From positions 3,584,200 through 3,648,199 of the forward strand of contig NZ_CP091740.1 in the NCBI RefSeq assembly GCF_022014595.1: DNA of 64,000 bases. The letters are read 5' to 3'. This document shows, piece after piece, positions 55,792 to 62,638 of the stretch. Made by a program: the position numbers and the translations under genes. Under the pieces are notes generated by a model. That model was not told the DNA's origin and ran no database searches. It was given only the letters and a program-made list of their open reading frames with translations. Source of the stretch: Solitalea lacus. GTDB lineage: Bacteria; Bacteroidota; Bacteroidia; Sphingobacteriales; Sphingobacteriaceae. Positions within the stretch are counted from its first letter, which is position 1, and the number at the start of each line of letters is the position of its first letter.

Positions 55792-56394
55792 TCACTTGCG
55801 AGGTGCTTTAAATGAAATTTTAGCTCTTACTGGCAATGGAGGTCTGTCCGCTGTATCTTTTTTAATGTATTCAAGAATGTCTGCAGAACAAGATTGTTGT
55901 TTTTTTACATTTTGTGTAAGATAGAATTCCAGTCTCTTAAGCTCATGCTTTGCCTTTTCTGTCAAACGAGGGGGAATGAATTTTATATACGTTGTTTTAT
56001 TACCATCAAATGAACTTATTAAATAGCCAGCGCCACAATAAATATGAGGTGTTGTGTCAGCCTTGAACTCATTAGGCTTAAATCGGGCTAATGAATCTAA
56101 AATTTCAAATGACTTCATTACAGTATCTGGGAGTTGATTCCCTGTTAATGAAAATAATGTGTCATTTTTTGAAAATTGAATGCAAAATTTCCCAGAACTG
56201 TCAATCTCAAAATGTTCTCTAAGATGAAGGATAAATTTCCTTGGGTTGTCTAAGTCATCAATTGATTGAAACACGGAAGTCAAAGTAAAATGCTTAATCG
56301 AATTTTCCCTTGTAGAAGTCTGTTGATTACAGGAGTCCAGCAACAGGATAAAAACAAGAAAAATTATTGAGGTTGCTTTCATTTTATTGCGCAT
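55792..56394 (-). CDS. cassette-encoded lipoprotein, function unknown
   Basis: This 200-residue lipoprotein has the lipobox ILLLDSC at the end of a strong hydrophobic segment. The rest is soluble, with FTLTSVFQSIDDLDNPRKFI and YIKFIPPRLTEKAKHELKRL. The frame is open to 56439, but the ATG at 56394 lies inside the attC1 core GTTATGC, a typical cassette start; 56382 (MKATSII) is also possible. No family recognised. Confidence 0.72.
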   Translation of the reverse strand: MRNKMKATSIIFLVFILLLDSCNQQTSTRENSIKHFTLTSVFQSIDDLDNPRKFILHLREHFEIDSSGKFCIQFSKNDTLFSLTGNQLPDTVMKSFEILDSLARFKPNEFKADTTPHIYCGAGYLISSFDGNKTTYIKFIPPRLTEKAKHELKRLEFYLTQNVKKQQSCSADILEYIKKDTADRPPLPVRAKISFKAPRK

Positions 56395-56524
56395 AACGGG
56401 CGACGCTTGCCGAAGGCGCGATGAAAAAGCCTGCGTCATAGTCCCGCCGTGACGTAAAGTTATTAATTAGGTGGTAAGTTCAAAGTTGCATGTCGACAGC
56501 GCTTTTGGCAAGCGTTTGTTAGGC
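56391..56524 (-). other. attC1-like recombination site (best example)
   Basis: The left core is GCATAAC (56391-56397) and the right core GTTAGGC (56518-56524), both extended by GCGC. The inner arms ACGCTTGCCGAAGGCGC and GCGCTTTTGGCAAGCGT pair almost fully. The spacers between outer and inner arms differ in length (GGGCG against AA). The stop codon of the first cassette gene (TAA) is in the right core, and the next gene's ATG is in the left core. Confidence 0.85.
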
Positions 56525-56719
56525 GCTGGGTTTTTCTTCCTTCTTTAAGCCACTCCTAAATATGAGTATTCCAGCTAACATCATTGCACCCGTACCTATT
56601 TCTGCTCCAAATGGAATTTGGTCAAAAGGCAACGTAAAATAAGAATTCAAGAGTTTAATGAGTTGAATGGTCGAACTAATAAATAAGCCACCGCCAATAA
56701 TAAATTTAATCCATTTCAT
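56519..56719 (-). CDS. small two-TM cassette protein, function unknown
   Basis: This 66-residue protein has two membrane helices (about 4-24 and 40-58) and a charged end (KKEEKPSA). It is the first cassette after the recombinase, between the attI-like core and attC1. Its stop TAA lies inside the core GTTAGGC. Confidence 0.68.
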   Translation of the reverse strand: MKWIKFIIGGGLFISSTIQLIKLLNSYFTLPFDQIPFGAEIGTGAMMLAGILIFRSGLKKEEKPSA

Positions 56720-56793
56720 ATTATTCAGTTTGATTAAGAGAGCATCTATCTGTCTGTATTAAAAATATTGAGTTTAGGTAGACTTAACCTTGC

Positions 56794-56851
56794 GCCTAAC
56801 GAGTGGATAAACGCAGGTCCTTCTATTCTCTTTTGGTTTAGTTGCGTTTAT
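56794..56851 (-). other. attI-like site with recombinase-side repeats
   Basis: GCCTAAC at 56794-56800 (GTTAGGC on the cassette strand) is a simple core without an attC stem partner on its recombinase side. Just beyond it are GGATAAACGCA (56805-56815) and, inverted, TAGTTGCGTTTAT (56839-56851). The same repeat occurs before the recombinase gene at 58566. This is where a first cassette would insert, but function is inferred. Confidence 0.55.
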
Positions 56852-56929
56852 ATTCCATTTATCAGGTCTCTTACTTTTTCCCTATTAACACCCCGTCTGG
56901 CCTGATAGATGCCTAAATTACATTATTTT

Positions 56930-58555
56930 TTAAATATCCAACTTGTCCAAGGGACTTTTAATTTGGTCAAAACCTTTAGTGGTAATATGGGTGTATATTT
57001 CTGTGGTTTTACTACTGCTATGCCCTAATAAATTTTGAATATACCGCAAATCGGTGCCGTTCTCTAGCAGGTGTGTGGCAAAGGAATGCCTTAACGTATG
57101 CATACTAATCTTTTTCTTGATTCCGGCTTTTTGCGCGGCGTCTTTTAGCACTTGCTGAGCACTTCTTGCAGAATAGGGCTTGGGCTCAGAGCCAGCCGTG
57201 AATCCTTCAAACAGCCAGTAATTCGGCTTAAAGACCCTGTAGTAATTTCTTAAAATGATTAATAATTTTTCTGACAACAGGGTGTAGCGATCCTTTTTCC
57301 CTTTGGCCTGTTCTATTCGTATTTGTTTCCGCTCCGAATCTATATCATTTACTTTCAAGCTGACAAGTTCACTAATTCTCAATCCGGCCGAATAGGTAAG
57401 CATAATCATTGCTTTATGCTTCAAATTGGAAATCGAGGCAATCAGCAACTTTACTTCTTCTTCACTTAAAACGACTGGCAAAGTCTTTTCTTTAATGGGA
57501 CGCTCTATAAAGTAAAATTTACGCTGACCTCCTAAAACACGTTCGTAATAGAACTTTATACTATTTATTGCCAAATTCTGATATGAGGAGCTTACCTTTC
57601 GTTCGGTAACGAGGTAGCGTAAAAAACTAATTATTTGTTTTTCATCTATAGAGTTGATGTCATGCTTTGGAAAATGATTAATGAATTCTTCAAACAAACT
57701 TTTATAAGTTTTTATGGTTGCCGCACTGTATCGTAACTCGATTAATTTCTCTTCATACTCTTTAGGTGCATTTCGGTAGCTGGCCAAATCAAACGGCGTT
57801 AAACGTGAAAGTCCTTCCCGTTTATTCTCTTCTTCAAAAGAAAATCTCATTCCAAGTTCTTCCAGCATGCCTTTTAATTTGGTAAGAGTGTGTTCTGAGT
57901 AGGCTACTGTCCACCACCTATTTTTTGAATCCCAATGATAGTAAGGTAGTTTCTTTACACAACAGGCAAAGGCATCTGAATAATTAGAAATGATTTTGAG
58001 TCTTCCCGAAGCAGTTTTAATGACCCATGCCTCATTTTTATCTAGTACTTTAGTTGTAGATCCGGGCCGCGTAATCACTTCTTCGTTAATATTAACAGAT
58101 ATTAGTCGATCTCCAAAATATTGTTTCAACACATCCAGATTTCCGGAATAATTGGGTATTTGCCAATAGTATCCCGCAGAATCCCATCTGCTGTATTTTA
58201 GTTGAGCAACGAACTTAACATCAGCCTCATTTTTGGGCATTTTTAATATAATTTTTCGGCCTATTACCTCTATTGTGACTCCCTTTTTCTCTTTGGTGTC
58301 GGGTTGCCTCATTTTAACGGGTGTTTCTTCTGATTGATTAGGGGTTTGGGGGAGTGATAATTCAGGCTGTAAATAGGGAAATAAAGCAAGAAGTTGCTTG
58401 TAAGCCGCTTTTGTATAAGGAATGTGCCAGGCTCTGTGGGTTTGGCTCCAGCGGGCATCTTCTATGATCTTTAACTTCTCCAAAAATTCATTATTGTACG
58501 GAAAAGTAATCTTAATCCGGTACTCTCCACGGTGATACAATTTTGAAATCTTCAT
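56930..58555 (-). CDS. tyrosine recombinase with three HARP-like repeats
   Basis: The 541-residue protein has a C-terminal tyrosine recombinase domain (from about 265) with the catalytic set R393 (SAGLRISEL), Lys in AKGKKDRYTLL, H486/R489 (MHTLRH), H512 (LLGHSSS) and Y521 (EIYTHI). The N-terminus has three repeats (about 11-62, 100-150, 185-238), each with a strand, a helix and the motif RW(D/S)xxxRxWxIPY. This resembles the HARP DNA-annealing module of SMARCAL1-type helicases. It lacks the ~20-30 residue insertion before MHTLRH that defines classical IntI. It lies at the head of the cassette array, same strand, and is the candidate array integrase; a plain Xer-like recombinase is the alternative. 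Confidence 0.85.
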   Translation of the reverse strand: MKISKLYHRGEYRIKITFPYNNEFLEKLKIIEDARWSQTHRAWHIPYTKAAYKQLLALFPYLQPELSLPQTPNQSEETPVKMRQPDTKEKKGVTIEVIGRKIILKMPKNEADVKFVAQLKYSRWDSAGYYWQIPNYSGNLDVLKQYFGDRLISVNINEEVITRPGSTTKVLDKNEAWVIKTASGRLKIISNYSDAFACCVKKLPYYHWDSKNRWWTVAYSEHTLTKLKGMLEELGMRFSFEEENKREGLSRLTPFDLASYRNAPKEYEEKLIELRYSAATIKTYKSLFEEFINHFPKHDINSIDEKQIISFLRYLVTERKVSSSYQNLAINSIKFYYERVLGGQRKFYFIERPIKEKTLPVVLSEEEVKLLIASISNLKHKAMIMLTYSAGLRISELVSLKVNDIDSERKQIRIEQAKGKKDRYTLLSEKLLIILRNYYRVFKPNYWLFEGFTAGSEPKPYSARSAQQVLKDAAQKAGIKKKISMHTLRHSFATHLLENGTDLRYIQNLLGHSSSKTTEIYTHITTKGFDQIKSPLDKLDI

Positions 58556-58565
58556 AGGTATAAGA

Positions 58566-58580
58566 TAGTTGCGTTTATCC
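58566..58580. repeat. repeat TAGTTGCGTTTATCC upstream of the recombinase gene
   Basis: It shares 13 bases with 56839-56851 (same orientation) and 11 bases with 56805-56815 (inverted). The copies bracket the recombinase gene. They could be recombinase-binding or autoregulatory sites. The rest of 58556-58780 has no recognisable feature. Confidence 0.6.
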
Positions 58581-58779
58581 CTGAATATAAGAAGAATAAA
58601 CGATATAACCCCTGGAGTAGAGGCATTGTTACAAGGGTCATTTCCTCAGAAAGCCTTCGAGATTTTGTATATCCAGCAGCAGTCAGGGTAATTGCCTATT
58701 GAAATGGAAAGGTGTACCTGCGTGGAATCCAAAACTGTGCTAATTCCTTTTTCAAAGAACCTTATTATTGTTCAAGTAG

Positions 58780-58817
58780 AAAAAAGCCCCTTATCATATC
58801 AAATAAAGGGCTTTTTC
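58780..58817 (-). terminator. rho-independent terminator
   Basis: AAAAAGCCCCTTAT pairs with ATAAAGGGCTTTTT with one bulge across a short loop; on the minus strand it ends in a T-run. This form is common after Bacteroidota tRNA genes and here follows the tRNA fragment and the large T9SS gene. Confidence 0.8.
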
Positions 58818-58827
58818 AAGTAAAGTA

Positions 58828-58862
58828 GTGGAAAATACAGGAGTCGAACCGGAGACCTCTTT
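58828..58862 (-). pseudogene. tRNA 3'-end fragment
   Basis: The minus strand reads GAGGTCTCCGG, TTCGACT, CCTGTATTTTCC and AC: variable loop, T-arm with the TTCGACT loop and 3' acceptor strand of a tRNA. The 5' half is absent because the T9SS gene ends 8 bases away. Such tails are left when integrating elements use tRNA genes. The anticodon is lost, so the tRNA type is unknown. Confidence 0.6.
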
Positions 58863-58869
58863 ATTTTCC

Positions 58870-61800
58870 TCATCTTAACAGAGTGATTGATCCTGCGAGT
58901 TTTTTCCTTCCATTATTCGGGCTAATAACAAAATAATAAACACCTATCGGCACTTCTATACCTTTAAAGGTGCCATCCCATGCAGAGTAGTTTCCTTTTG
59001 CAACATAAACAGGCTGACCATACCTGTTAAATACCATAATATCGACATTGCCCCATGACTCAATGTATTTTATTTCCCATTTATCATTAACGCCATCTCC
59101 ATTGGGAGAAAATACATTGGGAATATCCGGATTTCTCACATAAACTATAATATCATCCATTGCAGTACACCCTGATTCTGAATAAACAGTTACTGTATAT
59201 TTAGTATCCTTTTCAGGAATTGCTACAGGATTAGGAATTGTATCATTGCTAAGCCCTATAGCAGGTGTCCATTTATATTTCATATTCTTATTTGGAGAAA
59301 TCGCATTCAGTTTAACCTCTCCACCCTTTAATATGGTAACATCGTTACCGACATTAACTACAGGATTGGGATTAACAGTAAAAGTTTGACTTTTTTCTGC
59401 GCTGCATCCATCAACCGTTGTAAACGTATATGTAATTGTGTGTGTACCCAAACCTGCAATTTGGGGATCAAATAAACCATTAGGCGATACTCCAGGGCCT
59501 GAATACCTGAAATTACCACTAAATCCATAAATTTCTTTGGCTTTACACAAAAAAGGAGCATCATTAATACAAACATCCTTTATTGGGTTAAATTCAATTG
59601 CCGGTTTTCCTTTTATGGTAATCTGATGAGTTTTATCAGAAAAACAAAGCGTTCCGGAAAAAGCTCTCATCCTTACATCAATCAACTTAGGTGTTAGATT
59701 ATGTGTTTCAGGATATTTAAAAACATATTTTCTACCACTTACTGTATCAGGTCTAAGCTCAACTAATTTATAAGCACTATTACCTGCGTGATCGGTTTCA
59801 TCAAAGTACCATTCTAATCGAATCACTTTACCGGGACTAACGGTCGACTTATCTTCAAATGTAACTTCATCTCCACTACATACAGAGGCAATATTTGCAG
59901 TAAACTCAGAAACGGGACTTAATCCGTTTACGGTGAATTTCTTTTGCTTTGTGCTTACACAGCCCTTGTTTGAAGTAACGGTTAGTGTAACTGTAAACTC
60001 GCCATCTCGAGGATATAAATGGGTTGCGTCTCTGGTCGTGGCCGTGTTTTTGCTTCCTGATGCCGGATCTCCGAAATTCCAAAGAAAATTTAAATTGGAA
60101 TCAGAGCCATCGGAGATAGATGTGATGTTCTTGAAATCTGCCGCTGCATCTGTAATACAAATATCGGGTGTTATAAAATCAGCAATTGGCATAGCGCCTA
60201 CTGTTATCTCCTTAGATAAGGTATTTATACAGCCTAAATCCGTTTCCACGGTTAATTTTACAATGTATTTTCCTGCCTTGGTAAAAACATGAGTAGGGTT
60301 TTGCAGATTGGAATTATTAGCAGTTGAAAGTGAATCACCGAAATCCCATGTCCATTTTGAAATAGATCCTTCCGCTGTGATAGATTTATCAAAGAAACTT
60401 ATTTCTTGACTTTCGCAGTTAGGCTGCGTTACCTGCGTTTTAACAACCGGAAGTTCCTTAATATGCACCGTTTTATTAAAGTGGGTTGCTGATGAGCAGC
60501 CGGTTTCTGATTCTACACTTAGCTTTACCTGAAAATCACCGCTTGAAGTAAAAATATGCGTAAATGGATCGGCATTTAACCTTACTTCCGGTGGAGTTCC
60601 ATCTCCAAAATCCCAAATCCATCTTTTCAGGCTTTTACCACCACTTGTACTTTTGTCAATAAAACTAATTTCAGCTCCTTTACATTGCGGATTTATCACT
60701 TCGAAAGAAGCTACCGGTAAGTCAAAGACCTCATAGCTCAATTCTATCACTTCGTCAGCTGTACAAGCTATAGGATTAGGATTAACTACATGTGCTTTAA
60801 TCGCATAAGTACCAGCCTGATTATAACTTATGGTTGGATTTACATAACTGTACTTATACAATGTTTCTCCATTAAAGGACTGTAAAACGAAATGAGCAGT
60901 TGGATTGGGATCAGTTACTAGTGTTCCATTACCTAAATCCCATTTCAAACTGGTAGTCTGATAAGGTAATATCAAAAACAAGTTAAATGGGGAATTTACA
61001 CATCCTACTGTTAAAGGCTCTTTTGAAACTGCATTTGCAGGTTCAATAAATTTGCTTAAGTTTTTCAGATCCGCACCGGCCAGATAACCGTAAGATTCAA
61101 AACTTCCATAGCCATAAGCAATGGCTACAAAACCAATGTCGGCTTTAATTCTATGCGTTGGATTAATGTTAGAAGATTGGGTGACATCAACAATGATGTA
61201 GCTATACTCCTCATTAATTTTTATAAAATTGTTTACAACAAAAGCTGCTCCTTCAGGATTAGTGCCAAAACTTTCGCCATCTACTGTAAGAGTTGGCGCC
61301 CCGCTTGTTTTAATGATTATATTGATGTAGTGGCTTCTGATATTCGTTGGCGCACTAGGGGTCGAAACAGCCGAATAAACTGTTACATCTTTCAATGTTT
61401 GCTCTACCGGATTTAGAATCGTCATTTCCGGATCTCCTGGAAAGAGCACCCTGCTGCGGTTGTTCGGATTACAATTCTGAGATGTTTGAAACTGTGCAAC
61501 ACTTATGGGTTTATCAGCTTTAATAATGGTGCTGCTTTGGCTTTTAAACGTTATGATATCTCCTTTTTTATAAGGGTTATTTAACATATCGCCATTAGCA
61601 GAAGTAATAGAGCCGTTTACGTTTATAGTGGTATTATCTTCAGCAACCTGAACACGGTAAATATCCCAGCTTCCATTTAAGGTATTGTAAAATGGTGCGG
61701 CTACAAAGTTTTTCCCCCAGGCAGAAACCGGCAAAAGCTGCTGGTAAAGATTGTCCTGGCCTGATGCATTGTTGGAATTTACAGCATTTCCATCTTCACA

Positions 61801-62508
61801 AAAACCATTTTTCGAACTTCCCGAAAATACCGAGAACGGTTTACATCCGTTTACGGTCCTAAACTGCGATCCCGACAAATCGAACTGTGACTGATACTGA
61901 TAAACATCTCCGGTATTTAAGGTTATTACAAAAGGCTGGTTGGCTTTATGTGATGAATTTCCCCGGCTGTCTTGAGTAGGAGTTACTTCAATTTCTGTTC
62001 CATCTTCTACACCAACAATGGTGAACTGCGAAGACCTTTTTTCGTTCTGGGCATCCTGAATTTGCACGTAGGAAATAGCATAATAGTTAAGTCCCAGTGT
62101 ATTTGTTGGGTATACCAAACAGGCTGCTGAGCGGGCTGCATTGGAAATGTGCGAATAAACAATCACTGGTTTGTCAGATGTTACATGTATCGCTTTTCCC
62201 ACCTCTACCCCATCCGAAGTACCAACATACAAATTATAGACTTTGGGATTGATTACAATGGATTTTGCTTCATTGGGTTGCAATGTTACAATGGAATCTA
62301 AACCAATGGCCTGAATTCGAACAATTGCAGCATACTCAGAAGTGATAAATAAGGTTAAACGTGAATTGGTACCATCGACGTGCCCCGCATATGGGACCCA
62401 AAAATCTGTTCCTTTATTAGAAGTACCCTGAGCATTACTTTTTAGGGTGAAAATGAAAATGAAAAAAAATAGCAAAGCAAGCCCATACGGTGAGATTCTC
62501 TCTCTCAT
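58870..62508 (-). CDS. large PKD-repeat adhesin-like protein, T9SS type-B cargo
   Basis: This 1212-residue secreted protein has a signal peptide (to about 27). Its N-terminal domain is related to IgGFc-binding proteins (GTDFWVPYAGHVDG, residues about 30-480). At least four PKD-like domains with WDFGDG or WNFGD motifs follow, then an Ig-like region. The C-terminal type-B sorting domain is NVFSPNGDGVNDKWEI...VDIMVFNRYGQPVY...WDGTFKG...VPIGVYYFVI. It should be exported by the type IX system and displayed or released at the surface. Adhesion or gliding is inferred from the family. Confidence 0.9.
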   Translation of the reverse strand: MRERISPYGLALLFFFIFIFTLKSNAQGTSNKGTDFWVPYAGHVDGTNSRLTLFITSEYAAIVRIQAIGLDSIVTLQPNEAKSIVINPKVYNLYVGTSDGVEVGKAIHVTSDKPVIVYSHISNAARSAACLVYPTNTLGLNYYAISYVQIQDAQNEKRSSQFTIVGVEDGTEIEVTPTQDSRGNSSHKANQPFVITLNTGDVYQYQSQFDLSGSQFRTVNGCKPFSVFSGSSKNGFCEDGNAVNSNNASGQDNLYQQLLPVSAWGKNFVAAPFYNTLNGSWDIYRVQVAEDNTTINVNGSITSANGDMLNNPYKKGDIITFKSQSSTIIKADKPISVAQFQTSQNCNPNNRSRVLFPGDPEMTILNPVEQTLKDVTVYSAVSTPSAPTNIRSHYINIIIKTSGAPTLTVDGESFGTNPEGAAFVVNNFIKINEEYSYIIVDVTQSSNINPTHRIKADIGFVAIAYGYGSFESYGYLAGADLKNLSKFIEPANAVSKEPLTVGCVNSPFNLFLILPYQTTSLKWDLGNGTLVTDPNPTAHFVLQSFNGETLYKYSYVNPTISYNQAGTYAIKAHVVNPNPIACTADEVIELSYEVFDLPVASFEVINPQCKGAEISFIDKSTSGGKSLKRWIWDFGDGTPPEVRLNADPFTHIFTSSGDFQVKLSVESETGCSSATHFNKTVHIKELPVVKTQVTQPNCESQEISFFDKSITAEGSISKWTWDFGDSLSTANNSNLQNPTHVFTKAGKYIVKLTVETDLGCINTLSKEITVGAMPIADFITPDICITDAAADFKNITSISDGSDSNLNFLWNFGDPASGSKNTATTRDATHLYPRDGEFTVTLTVTSNKGCVSTKQKKFTVNGLSPVSEFTANIASVCSGDEVTFEDKSTVSPGKVIRLEWYFDETDHAGNSAYKLVELRPDTVSGRKYVFKYPETHNLTPKLIDVRMRAFSGTLCFSDKTHQITIKGKPAIEFNPIKDVCINDAPFLCKAKEIYGFSGNFRYSGPGVSPNGLFDPQIAGLGTHTITYTFTTVDGCSAEKSQTFTVNPNPVVNVGNDVTILKGGEVKLNAISPNKNMKYKWTPAIGLSNDTIPNPVAIPEKDTKYTVTVYSESGCTAMDDIIVYVRNPDIPNVFSPNGDGVNDKWEIKYIESWGNVDIMVFNRYGQPVYVAKGNYSAWDGTFKGIEVPIGVYYFVISPNNGRKKLAGSITLLR

Positions 62509-62638
62509 ATTTAGTTTAGGGTGATTTAGGTTAAGTCCCTAAAGTAAAAAAAACGGGGAATAAAGAGAACTTTGAAGTGACCATTCTGCAAACACTTCAA
62601 AGAACAAGCAGATTGCTTATGCTAACGGAAATGCTTAA

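Larger units (their letters stand above)
42142..58580 (-). other. integron-like gene-cassette array with its recombinase
   Basis: From the recombinase gene at the right, short gene units run leftwards, all on the minus strand, each followed by an attC-like site. The order is attI-like core, gene 56519, attC1, gene 55792, attC2, gene 54980, attC3, IS91-like element, attC4 (split by IS110), RloA/RloB pair, attC5, IS110 in attC6, kinase gene, attC7, IS91-like element, attC8, two small genes, attC9, CDF transporter, attC10, terminator. Ten sites in two long families and one short family, same-strand genes, and core-embedded stop or start codons in several cassettes support a mobile cassette array. 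Recombinase activity on these sites is inferred from position only. Confidence 0.75.

Noticed and set aside
42142-56524. Repeated blocks such as GATGAAAACACCTGCGTC, considered as CRISPR or simple dispersed repeats
   Set aside because: The copies are more than 600 bases apart, separated by genes, differ in detail and form imperfect palindromes at gene boundaries; no spacer-repeat pattern exists.
56930-58555. Plain conjugative-element or prophage integrase
   Set aside because: No phage, relaxase or conjugation genes are present and all downstream genes are separated by attC-like sites; not fully excluded, since the IntI-specific insertion is missing.
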